Of a stretch of DNA of 6,586 bases, positions 1 to 6,002 are shown piece by piece; positions within the stretch are counted from its first letter, which is position 1; every line of letters begins with the position of its first letter. The stretch lies in assembly GCA_903891375.1 (NCBI GenBank), contig CAITEL010000365.1:1-6586 (forward strand), given 5' to 3'. Under the pieces are notes generated by a model, which searched no databases, was not told where the DNA came from, and saw nothing but the letters and a program-made list of their open reading frames with translations. A program made the position numbers and the translations under genes. The DNA is from an uncultured Neisseriaceae bacterium (GTDB taxonomy: Bacteria > Pseudomonadota > Gammaproteobacteria > Burkholderiales > UBA11063).

Positions 1-591
1 GCCTTTATATTTGTAATCTAACGAGTTGTCATAAGTGTTTAAATAACGCATCCTTGTACAGGCATTAACCACAAATTTCATTTGTGCATAAAGTTCTAGA
101 TTATTACCCCACTTATTAGGTTTATTTCCATAGACCTTATCAATAAATGTTACATATGAATTTGACTGCAAATGATGTGAAATATTATGACTAATAAATA
201 ATAAATGATTAATATCCATACACGGGTACACTCCTGCATGCACCAGTATATAATCTATATCTTGGTATATTAATGGGCAACTACGGAACCAATCAATCAA
301 TTTAGATACATCTGGCGCAACTAATACTTCGTGAAGTGTATCATCTTTATCTGCTCCACGTATTTGCCCATAACGTGCTAACAAATAAATATCATGATTA
401 CCTAAAACAGTAACTATACTATCTTGATTAGCGTAAGCCCAACGTAATACTTTCAAGGAATGACTACCTCGATTAACCAAGTCTCCAACTAAGTACAGAA
501 TATCCTTACTTGAATTAAAATCAATCTTAGATAATAATTCCATTAACGGCCCATAGCATCCTTGTATATCTCCAATCACATACCTAGCCAT
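1..591 (-). CDS. apaH: Symmetrical bis(5'-nucleosyl)-tetraphosphatase, partial (3' end beyond window)
   Basis: ApaH hydrolyses diadenosine tetraphosphate symmetrically to two ADP in the cytoplasm, limiting alarmone-like Np4N levels. The visible N-terminal 197 residues start MARYVIGDIQGCYG and carry the calcineurin-like metallophosphatase signature: GDIQGC (7-12), GDLVNRG (36-42), GNHD (64-67) and HAG (118-120). ApaH-specific stretches follow, such as SYVTFIDKVYGNKPNKW (145-161) and the NACTRMRY segment near 176-183. The first motif has Gln where E. coli ApaH has His (GDVHGC); this variant is familiar from other proteobacterial ApaH proteins. E. coli ApaH is about 280 residues, so roughly 80 C-terminal residues lie off the left edge. 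The ATG at 591 is the family start; a loose AAGG lies about 12 nt upstream. It sits 103 bp downstream of rep on the same strand, with its own candidate extended -10 promoter in the gap. The assignment is firm. Confidence 0.95.
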   Translation of the reverse strand, partial: MARYVIGDIQGCYGPLMELLSKIDFNSSKDILYLVGDLVNRGSHSLKVLRWAYANQDSIVTVLGNHDIYLLARYGQIRGADKDDTLHEVLVAPDVSKLIDWFRSCPLIYQDIDYILVHAGVYPCMDINHLLFISHNISHHLQSNSYVTFIDKVYGNKPNKWGNNLELYAQMKFVVNACTRMRYLNTYDNSLDYKYKG

Positions 592-654
592 AATTCACTA
601 CAACCTTATCAAAATATATAGTTACAATTACACATGTAAGTAACATGTTTAGTA

Positions 655-663
655 ATTATAGCA
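655..663 (-). promoter_or_regulatory. Candidate extended -10 promoter for apaH
   Basis: On the minus strand the sequence reads TGCTATAAT, a perfect -10 hexamer preceded by the TGn extended element. No good -35 hexamer lies 16-18 bp upstream. Predicted initiation is near 648, giving a leader of about 57 nt. That leader contains a weak AT-rich hairpin at 621-644 (outer GTTAC/GTAAC, inner TTAC/GTAA). The gap holds no convincing terminator after rep, so apaH may also be reached by readthrough. The next upstream bases, 660-670, form the palindrome AGCATAATGCT. Confidence 0.5.
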
Positions 664-694
664 TAATGCTCAAGAAATTTCAGACTCTTTACAT

Positions 695-2686
695 TTATTT
701 TAATAAATCTTTTAACATCTGCAGTCTATCTTTTAGTTCAACATTGTCAACTTTTTCTTGCTGACGTTTTGTGTTATCAATAATATTATTTGTACCCATT
801 TCATGAATAAATCTGGATCTCTCACGAGTTTGTGTTTCACCTGCTTGTTTTCTTTGGGTACAATGACTAATAGTTAGTTCTCGTTGTGCACGAGTTATAC
901 CTACATACATAAGCCTACGTTCTTCATCCAAACTGTCAATATTAATGGATTCTTGATGGGGTAATATACCCTCTTCGCAACTAATCATATATACATATGG
1001 GTACTCTAAACCTTTTGCTGCATGAATCGTGCTTAATTTTATAGCGTTTACTTCTTTTTCTGTTTGACCATCAAGCAAATTAATTAAAGTAATGGTTTGC
1101 ACTAATTCTGGCAAGGTTTTATTATCATTTTCTGCTTTCTTACCCAACCAATCAACAAGGCTTAACACATTACCCCAGCGTTTCTCCGCACCCTTTGTAG
1201 TATCGTGATCATATAAATATTCTTCATATTTTATAGTGTAAATTATATCATTTAATATTTCTTTGACTGGTTCACGGTGCATACGAAATTGAATATCATT
1301 AATGAAATTACCAAATTTAGTTAATTCTTCAAGTTGTGTATCATTACATGAAATAGCAAAACCTTCTTCAAATAATGCAGCAAAAAGCGAAATATGGCGC
1401 AAGGTTGCATATTTAGCTAATTTTTCTAAAGTTACTTGCCCAATCCCACGCTTTGGAGTAGTTACGGCACGAATAAACGCAGGATCGTCATCATCATTGA
1501 CTAACAACCGAAGATATGCCGTTATATCTTTTATTTCTGTTTTATCAAAAAATGACTGCCCTCCAGAAATCATATAAGGTAATTGATAGTTGCGCAAATA
1601 TTGTTCAAGTATGCGCGATTGATGATTACTTCTATATAAAATAGCGTAGTCTGAGAATTTTGATTGGTGTTGCAACTGATGAAGCATTATTTTACGTGTA
1701 ATTGTATCAGCTTCCGTTTCATCAGTTTTACACGCAATTATATTTATAGATTCTCCATAACCTAGCTCGCTCCAGAGTTTTTTATCAAATATTTTAGGGT
1801 TATGTTGTATCACACTATTCGCCGCCCCTAAAATCGTGGTAGTTGAGCGGTAGTTTTGTTCAAGTTTAATCACCGTGAGATTTTTAAAATCATTTTGTAA
1901 ATTTTTTAAATTATCTAAATTTGCTCCGCGCCACGCATATATAGATTGATCATCATCACCCACAACAGTTAGCATTCCTGACCTTTTGGTAAGTAGTTTA
2001 ATTAGGCGATATTGACATTCATTAGTATCTTGATATTCATCAACTAATAAATAACGGATTCGCTGTTGCCATTTATACAGCACCTCCATATTGCTTTCAT
2101 AAAGTTCTAAAGGTAGTTTAATTAAATCATCAAAATCCATCGCTTGGTAAGTTTTTAACGTATCTTGATACTGTTGATATATTCTGGCAGTTTCTAGTTC
2201 CACTGTATCTTTCGCCAAATTGAGTACAACTTCAGGGCTAGTGAGAGTGTTTTTCCATAATGAAATTTTTGCTTGGAGCGATCTTACAATAGCTTTATCT
2301 GTCGTTTGAGCAATATCACTAATTATTTTTACACTATCATGACTATCTAATATAGAGAAATTCTTTTTATATCCTAAATGTGCACATTCTTCTTTAAGAA
2401 TTTTAAGCCCTAACGAATGAAATGTGGTTATACTTAAACCACGTGTATTGGAATCTTTAAGCACTTGAGATGCTCTTTCTAACATCTCTTTAGCCGCTTT
2501 ATTGGTAAATGTAATTGCGGTTATATGTTTAGCGTCAAAATTACAATGATTAATAAGATATGCAATTTTATTAGTAATTACACGAGTTTTGCCACTGCCT
2601 GCACCTGCGATTACGAGTAAAGGGCCATCAATATATTGGACAGATTGTTTTTGTTCTTTATTCAATGTTGCAAGTAGGTTTGACAT
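695..2686 (-). CDS. rep: ATP-dependent DNA helicase Rep (UvrD/Rep superfamily 1A)
   Basis: Rep is a 3'-to-5' SF1A helicase that travels with the replisome and clears protein roadblocks ahead of forks. All helicase motifs are visible in the 663 residues: Q-motif LNKEQKQSVQ (8-17), Walker A AGAGSGKT (27-34), motif Ia TFTNKAA (59-65), motif II VDEYQD (215-220), motif III GDDDQSIYAWRGA (243-255), motif IV LEQNYRS (275-281), motif V STIHAAKGLE (552-561) and motif VI YVGITRAQRE (594-603). Rep is preferred over UvrD or PcrA because the length nearly equals E. coli Rep (673) and many linker stretches match it, for example KIRYLLVDEYQDTN-like, SELGYG and AILYRSNHQSR. The ATG at 2686 has AGGA four bases upstream (2691-2694). 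No promoter lies close to the start; the nearest strong one is about 250 bp upstream, before the structured RNA region, so rep is probably expressed by readthrough through it. Confidence 0.97.
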   Translation of the reverse strand: MSNLLATLNKEQKQSVQYIDGPLLVIAGAGSGKTRVITNKIAYLINHCNFDAKHITAITFTNKAAKEMLERASQVLKDSNTRGLSITTFHSLGLKILKEECAHLGYKKNFSILDSHDSVKIISDIAQTTDKAIVRSLQAKISLWKNTLTSPEVVLNLAKDTVELETARIYQQYQDTLKTYQAMDFDDLIKLPLELYESNMEVLYKWQQRIRYLLVDEYQDTNECQYRLIKLLTKRSGMLTVVGDDDQSIYAWRGANLDNLKNLQNDFKNLTVIKLEQNYRSTTTILGAANSVIQHNPKIFDKKLWSELGYGESINIIACKTDETEADTITRKIMLHQLQHQSKFSDYAILYRSNHQSRILEQYLRNYQLPYMISGGQSFFDKTEIKDITAYLRLLVNDDDDPAFIRAVTTPKRGIGQVTLEKLAKYATLRHISLFAALFEEGFAISCNDTQLEELTKFGNFINDIQFRMHREPVKEILNDIIYTIKYEEYLYDHDTTKGAEKRWGNVLSLVDWLGKKAENDNKTLPELVQTITLINLLDGQTEKEVNAIKLSTIHAAKGLEYPYVYMISCEEGILPHQESINIDSLDEERRLMYVGITRAQRELTISHCTQRKQAGETQTRERSRFIHEMGTNNIIDNTKRQQEKVDNVELKDRLQMLKDLLK

Positions 2687-2689
2687 ATT

Positions 2690-2932
2690 TTCCTAAATTC
2701 GAATTGGAGTTCTTAACACGCGTATGGGATACTCGAACAGATTCAAGATCCATGGAGGCGCCAAGCGACGACACCTATAGGCCATAAGTAAGGAGCTTGG
2801 CAACAAACATGGAACTTGAATATGAATGAGTATACACCGTAGTACACTGCATTGTATGTATCCCCTCGGTGTTTTGATTCTGTTTGAGTATACAAAACAA
2901 CGTAGCCCACACACTGTGAGCTACTTTTTCAC
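2690..2932 (-). ncRNA. Candidate structured noncoding RNA or long structured rep leader (6S-like fold, family not identified)
   Basis: This region lacks a plausible gene but is rich in nested complementarity, and a near-consensus leftward promoter reads into it. Pairings seen, in + coordinates: AACAC 2715-2719 with GTGTT 2869-2873; GGGATAC 2726-2732 with GTATCCC 2858-2864; ATTCAAG 2741-2747 with CTTGAAT 2815-2821; CCATG 2750-2754 with CATGG 2808-2812; GCCAAGC 2760-2766 with GCTTGGC 2795-2801. These form one rod: a closing stem with an internal loop, an asymmetric bubble (about 8 nt on one side, about 36 on the other) and a long apical hairpin. The paired core of about 160-180 nt resembles 6S RNA in architecture. 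I recognise no diagnostic 6S, tmRNA, SRP or RNase P sequence block. There is no terminator before rep, so the RNA would be processed or be a 5' leader. The strand follows from the promoter and from a G-U pair in the 5' hairpin; a rightward RNA is less likely. Confidence 0.5.
2902..2929. terminator. Hairpin next to a T5 run at the edge of the structured RNA region
   Basis: GTAGCCCAC (2902-2910) and GTGAGCTAC (2916-2924) flank a five-base loop. Read rightward the hairpin has one C-A mismatch and is followed directly by T5 (2925-2929), the form of an intrinsic terminator. Read leftward the same position is a U-G wobble, so the stem is fully paired and would sit at the very 5' end of the leftward transcript, just after its predicted start. 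No rightward gene or good rightward promoter lies upstream, so I favour a 5' stabilising hairpin, but a terminator for a rightward RNA cannot be excluded. Confidence 0.45.
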
Positions 2933-2937
2933 TAAGG

Positions 2938-2967
2938 ATTATGCCATATTTGTAGTTTAATTGTCAA
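2938..2967 (-). promoter_or_regulatory. Strong sigma-70-type promoter driving the structured RNA and rep
   Basis: On the minus strand a perfect -35 hexamer TTGACA (2967-2962) is followed after 18 bp by CATAAT (2943-2938), five of six matches to the -10 consensus, with TGG in front as an extended -10. A-rich sequence upstream of the -35 could act as an UP element. Predicted initiation is near 2932. Such a near-consensus promoter is stronger than expected for a helicase alone and fits a stable RNA. Confidence 0.75.
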
Positions 2968-2999
2968 GCTGTTTTTATTTGAAGTCATGCTCTCAATTC

Positions 3000-3042
3000 A
3001 AAATAAGCATTTCACATTTTCTAATAATGAAATGCTTATTTT
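3000..3042. repeat. 15-bp perfect inverted repeat with 13-nt loop
   Basis: The arm 3000-3014 (AAAATAAGCATTTCA) is exactly complementary to 3028-3042. It lies between two divergent promoters, about 33 bp behind the leftward -35 element, so it does not sit at the end of any visible gene. It could be a transcription barrier, a regulator site or a remnant of a small mobile repeat. The rightward arm ends in TTATTTT, giving it a weak terminator look. Confidence 0.7.
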
Positions 3043-3090
3043 AGAGGACATACCTAGATCAATTTTCTTAAAACCACTGAAAATTATACA

Positions 3091-3106
3091 TTTTTTTATA
3101 AAAAAA
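3091..3106. promoter_or_regulatory. A/T palindrome (T7-A-T-A7) upstream of the HU promoter
   Basis: TTTTTTTATAAAAAAA is a perfect palindrome lying in AT-rich sequence 57 bp upstream of the HU -35 hexamer. Adjacent T- and A-tracts like this are intrinsically curved, and may serve as an upstream activating or HU-binding region. That role is inferred. Confidence 0.35.
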
Positions 3107-3162
3107 ATTACAAGCAATATCAATATGTTATGAAATATTTACTCAAATATATTGAAAAATCA

Positions 3163-3191
3163 TTGACAAGAGTCTAATTATTTGGTATAAC
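3163..3191 (+). promoter_or_regulatory. Consensus promoter of the HU gene
   Basis: A perfect TTGACA (3163-3168), a 17-bp spacer and TATAAC (3186-3191), preceded by TGG as an extended -10, give a near-consensus sigma-70 promoter. Initiation is expected near 3198, leaving a leader of about 40 nt. A strong Shine-Dalgarno AAGGGAG follows at 3226-3232, six bases before the ATG. This fits the high expression normal for HU. Confidence 0.85.
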
Positions 3192-3238
3192 TATGTCTTA
3201 GTAGAGTACGTTGTTATAAATATTTAAGGGAGTACGTT

Positions 3239-3529
3239 ATGAATAAAGCTCAATTAGTTGAAGTAATCGCTAAAAATGCAGACATTTCTAAAGTTAAAGC
3301 TGGAATTACTGTTGATTCATTTATCAGTGCAGTAACTGGCGCTTTAAAAGGTGGAGATTCTGTAACATTGATTGGTTTTGGATCTTTTTCTACTGCCAAA
3401 CGAGCTGCACGTGTTGGCCGTAACCCAAAAACAGGTAAAGAGATCAAAATACCTGCAACTACTACACCTAAATTTAAAGCTGGTAAAGCTTTAAAAGAAG
3501 CTGTATCTGGCGTTAAGAAAAAGAAATAA
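3239..3529 (+). CDS. DNA-binding protein HU (histone-like nucleoid protein)
   Basis: HU is a small dimeric protein that binds and bends DNA without strong sequence preference and helps to shape the nucleoid. The 96-residue product has the full family layout: an N-terminal helical dimerisation half beginning [18 protein letters not shown]; the GFGSF turn (46-50); the beta-arm with RNPKTG (61-66), whose Pro63 intercalates in the minor groove; and PKFKAGK (77-83) before the last helix. The Lys-rich end (VKKKK) extends a few residues beyond the typical 90-residue HU and adds positive charge. IHF is less likely because the sequence follows the HU pattern ([11 protein letters not shown]). The gene is a single unit behind a strong promoter and ribosome binding site. 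hupA and hupB cannot be told apart here, so no symbol is given. Confidence 0.97.
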   Translation: MNKAQLVEVIAKNADISKVKAGITVDSFISAVTGALKGGDSVTLIGFGSFSTAKRAARVGRNPKTGKEIKIPATTTPKFKAGKALKEAVSGVKKKK

Positions 3530-3547
3530 ATACTCTATCAGTATTTA
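3527..3547 (+). terminator. Weak AT-rich hairpin overlapping the HU stop codon
   Basis: TAAATACT (3527-3534, beginning at the stop codon) pairs perfectly with AGTATTTA (3540-3547) around a five-base loop. The stem is AT-rich and no clear T-run follows, so it could be a weak terminator or only an mRNA 3'-end stabiliser. Confidence 0.3.
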
Positions 3548-3555
3548 ATATATAG

Positions 3556-3617
3556 ACTACCCGCATGCGCAAATTTATATCAAAAGTTGACGATAGTAAT
3601 TGACGCATGCGAGTAGT
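3556..3617. repeat. Interrupted inverted repeat with two CGCATGCG palindromes
   Basis: The arm 3556-3569 (ACTACCCGCATGCG) pairs with 3604-3617 with a single mismatch, across a 34-nt AT-rich spacer. Each arm contains the 8-bp palindrome CGCATGCG, which is GC-rich against an AT-rich background. The structure could form the HU transcription terminator, with T6 at 3631-3636 some distance after it. It could equally be a paired operator, since the second arm lies where a promoter for the lipoprotein gene would be expected (TTGACG at 3600-3605, TATGCA at 3622-3627, spacing 16). Confidence 0.5.
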
Positions 3618-3644
3618 TAATTATGCATATTTTTTGGTGATTAA

Positions 3645-4187
3645 TTGTATTTAAATAAAAGTCTTATTCAAGCTTTCATCCCATTAGTTGTTATATGCAT
3701 GATTAGTAGTTGTGCAACATCTAATGCTGGTAAATATAACACCACAAATTTGCAGAATGTGAAAGCTAATCTACCCAAAGTACCCAAATATGTAATCCCA
3801 GAAGGGAGTGGTGAAAACTGGCGTTATATTGGCACTACTGACAACAACCAAATTGCAGTAGAAATAAATGAAAGCAGTATAACCTCAACGGCAATTCAAA
3901 TTTATAAATTTGAAGACAGAAAAACCATTGTTACCCCAAATACATTCATCTACCAACCAAGTCAGAAAATATACAAGTATGCTCTAGGTATGTGGCTTAT
4001 GGATTGCGCTAACAAGCAATATCTATTAAATAAAATGTCAATCTATAATATTTATGGCACATTTATACAAGAGTATGATTATTCCACGGACGATAGTGTT
4101 AAATGGCTAAAATTTGGCAGTGGAGGTATTGGTGAAATGCAATACAATTACATATGCCTCAACCAAAACCGTTTTCTGGGTTATTAA
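3645..4187 (+). CDS. Putative outer-membrane lipoprotein, surface-adhesin E / CNP1-like domain
   Basis: The product has 180 residues, starting MYLNKSLIQAFIPLVV. It has a lipoprotein signal: Lys5, a hydrophobic core, and lipobox ISSC with the lipidated Cys at 23; Ala24 at +2 argues for outer-membrane sorting. The mature part resembles the small surface-adhesin E-like family of Neisseria and Haemophilus relatives. It has a NWRYIGTTDNNQIAVEI strand near 58-74, then SSI, a central W117-x2-DC121 stretch and a YNYIC171 end; C121 and C171 could form a disulfide. The family match is from remembered pattern and is moderate; the function is not known. The start is TTG at 3645, because TAA lies in frame directly upstream and the next ATG (Met19) would remove the signal peptide; GGTGA at 3636-3640 is the Shine-Dalgarno. 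It ends 18 bp from the convergent asnB end, with no clear terminator between. Confidence 0.8.
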   Translation: MYLNKSLIQAFIPLVVICMISSCATSNAGKYNTTNLQNVKANLPKVPKYVIPEGSGENWRYIGTTDNNQIAVEINESSITSTAIQIYKFEDRKTIVTPNTFIYQPSQKIYKYALGMWLMDCANKQYLLNKMSIYNIYGTFIQEYDYSTDDSVKWLKFGSGGIGEMQYNYICLNQNRFLGY

Positions 4188-4205
4188 ATACAATTGATTA
4201 TTTAA

Positions 4206-5766
4206 TTATTTACCACTAACACCATAATTAGGTAAATATCGTGCACTCGGGTCTTTCAAGTTACAATTTGGCCACTCTTTATTCGGTAACCAATAACCAC
4301 AAATCACATGCTCCTGACGAAGAAACATTTCATTAAACAACTCTCGGTACATTAATGCCTCTTTTGATGGTGGTGGGTTATTTTTGTATTGTGATACTTT
4401 AGCCAAGAATTCATCATCAGTATATTTCTTGTCTGCCAATTCAAGCAAGAAATCAACCATACCATGCCCAACAGCATCAGAAAATGCCGCCTTATCACGA
4501 AATAAAATTTCTTCTGGAAGTATATTAGTATCTTCAAAGGCTTTACGTAATAAGTATTTACCCATATTATTGGTATTGAGTTTTAATTCTGGTTCAATTT
4601 CCATAACATATGCTACAAACTGTTTATCAGAAAATGGCACTCGTGCTTCTAAACTATTGGCAGCAATGCATCTATCTGCACGAAGAACATCATACATATA
4701 GAGTTCTTTAATTCGTTTTTTGCGCTTCTTTTTGAAATTCCACCGCAGATGGTGCATAATCTGTATACTTATAGCCAAATAGCTCATCACTAACCTCACC
4801 AGATAACACAACCCGAATGTCCGTATTCTCCCGAACGTATTTACACAATAAATACATCGGAATACTCGCCCTTATCGTAGTAATATCCCAAGACTCAATA
4901 TGCCAAATAACTGTTTTTAATACATCAGCAACATCTTTAGTCGAAAAAATCACCTCGTGATGATTTGTTCCTAAATAATCAGCCACCTGCTTTGCATATT
5001 TTAAATCAATAGGATTATGATCTAACCCTATTGCAAACGTTGTAATTGGCTTAATTGTGTGTCGCTGACCTATTGCGCAAACCAAACTAGAATCCAAGCC
5101 ACCACTTAATAAATAACCAATCTGTACATCTGCATCTAAACGTTTAACCACACTAGAAATTAAGATATTACGTATATTAATAAGAATCTTATCAACATTA
5201 TATTGCTTACCTCCTGGTAAGCAATATAATTCATTATAAGGTTTAAATTCTTCACCATTATAATAATACCCTGGTGGGAAAGGTAGTACTTTATTACAAA
5301 ATGCGATTAAATCTTTCATTTCAGAGGCGAATGCAATTTCACCTTCAACCGTATAACCATAAAATAACGGACGAATCCCCATCGGATCACGAGCCGCAAT
5401 AATCCGATTATAACGTTTATCGTAAGCAACAAAGGCAAATTCACCATCCAAAAGGTTACAAGACTCTGTTAGACGATTACCTTCAATAACTGGGATAATC
5501 ACCTCACAGTCCGAATGTGAAATATAAGGATAATTGGGATAGTTTTGTTTTAAATATTTATAATTGAATATCTCACCGTTACACAACAATACCCAGCGTT
5601 TATCTTCAAATGGTTGATTACCTGCATGAGAGGTGTCGATTATCGCCAGACGGTGAAAGATAAAAAAATAGTTTTCTACAGTTTTAACTTTAGTATTATC
5701 TGGCCCTCGATAATTAATTAAACTATCTACCCCATATTTTGTCGGCCTAACACTGATTCCACACAT
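4206..5766 (-). pseudogene. asnB: Glutamine-hydrolysing asparagine synthetase, frameshifted
   Basis: AsnB makes asparagine from aspartate, ATP and glutamine-derived ammonia. Starting at the ATG at 5766 gives MCGIS, placing the catalytic Cys at residue 2; an ATG four codons earlier (5778) would bury it. The glutaminase half has RGPD (20-23), NGE (63-65) and SDCEV (85-89). The synthetase half has the ATP pyrophosphatase loop SGGLDSS (221-227), an IESWDITTIRASIPMYLL segment and SGEVSDELFG (322-331). After residue 350 the frame breaks: a run of six A on the coding strand (4716-4721) has one base too many, and translation ends at TN-stop (352 residues). Removing one A restores RIKELYMYDVLRADRC, LEARVPF and a C-terminus ending YGVSGK, total 519 residues, close to E. 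coli AsnB (554). All else is intact, so the lesion is recent, a switch, or a sequencing error. Confidence 0.88.
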
Positions 5767-5798
5767 AACACACCACATTTAAAAAAATATATTGCAAA

Positions 5799-5807
5799 AT
5801 TATAGCA
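5799..5807 (-). promoter_or_regulatory. Candidate extended -10 promoter for asnB
   Basis: On the minus strand the sequence reads TGCTATAAT, a perfect -10 with TGn extension, about 33 bp upstream of the Cys2-generating ATG. No convincing -35 lies at 16-18 bp. The ten bases ATGCTATAAT are identical to those in front of apaH. Initiation is expected near 5792. The ribosome binding site is weak (GGTG just upstream of the ATG). Confidence 0.55.
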
Positions 5808-5922
5808 TACATCAGTATTTAAATATACTAAAAATATTTGCGAATCATCACCAACCATTAAAAGTTTGAATATTTTTTATATAGGCTTGAATTTATCTAC
5901 TAATCAAATAACTCAGGAGTTG

Positions 5923-5959
5923 AGCATAAATTGATAAGTGATGCTTATCCATTTATGCT
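5923..5959. promoter_or_regulatory. Operator-like inverted repeat overlapping the ATPase gene promoter
   Basis: AGCATAAAT (5923-5931) pairs with ATTTATGCT (5951-5959), and the inner GATAAG (5933-5938) pairs with CTTATC (5944-5949). One mismatch separates the two blocks and the loop is five bases. The right arm runs into the extended -10 element at 5956-5964. It lies in the 236-bp divergent region between asnB and the ATPase gene, so a bound repressor could block rightward initiation. No DNA-binding regulator is encoded in the window. Confidence 0.5.
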
Positions 5960-5964
5960 ACAAT
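5956..5964 (+). promoter_or_regulatory. Candidate extended -10 promoter for the AAA-ATPase-like gene
   Basis: TGCTACAAT is an extended -10 with five of six matches to TATAAT. Initiation would fall near 5971, leaving a leader of about 32 nt. An alternative is TTGATA (5931-5936), 17 bp, TATGCT (5954-5959). Both overlap the inverted repeat. Confidence 0.45.
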
Positions 5965-6002
5965 TACGCATTATTGTAATTAATTTAAAGCTAAAGAGTA
6001 TT

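Noticed and set aside
568..573. Gln in place of His in the first metallophosphatase motif of ApaH as an inactivating change
   Set aside because: GD[IVL]QGC is common among proteobacterial ApaH proteins, and the other metal ligands (GDxVxRG, GNHD, HAG) are intact.
1302..1577. A rightward open frame of 91 codons inside rep, and similar frames inside HU and asnB
   Set aside because: They are antisense or out-of-phase shadows of well-identified genes, with no domain or ribosome-site support.
2693..2914. A 73-codon leftward open frame in the structured RNA region
   Set aside because: The translation is Arg/Cys/Pro-rich, unlike its AT-biased neighbours. It has no Shine-Dalgarno and coincides with dense RNA pairing; its openness is a by-product of the RNA composition.
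2690..2932. tmRNA, RNase P RNA, SRP RNA or a retron ncRNA
   Set aside because: There is no tRNA-like acceptor with paired T-arm and CCA, no tag frame, no RNase P core block, no SRP apical GGAAG-type loop and no reverse transcriptase nearby.
4716..4721. Programmed frameshifting to make full-length AsnB
   Set aside because: A +1 shift would be needed. No classical -1 heptamer with downstream structure applies, and A6 is short for efficient transcriptional slippage. Mutation or sequencing error is simpler.
4771..4803. SGEVSDELFGY instead of SGEGSDELFGGY as a second damaging change in AsnB
   Set aside because: I recall an AsnB subgroup with GEVSDELFGYKYTD followed by APSA, so this looks like subfamily sequence rather than decay.
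4708..4811. N-terminal part of the separate leftward frame starting MCYLVRLVMS as its own gene
   Set aside because: It overlaps the upstream asnB frame out of phase, and only the part after the A6 run matches asparagine synthetase. It is the restored frame of one broken gene, not a separate start.
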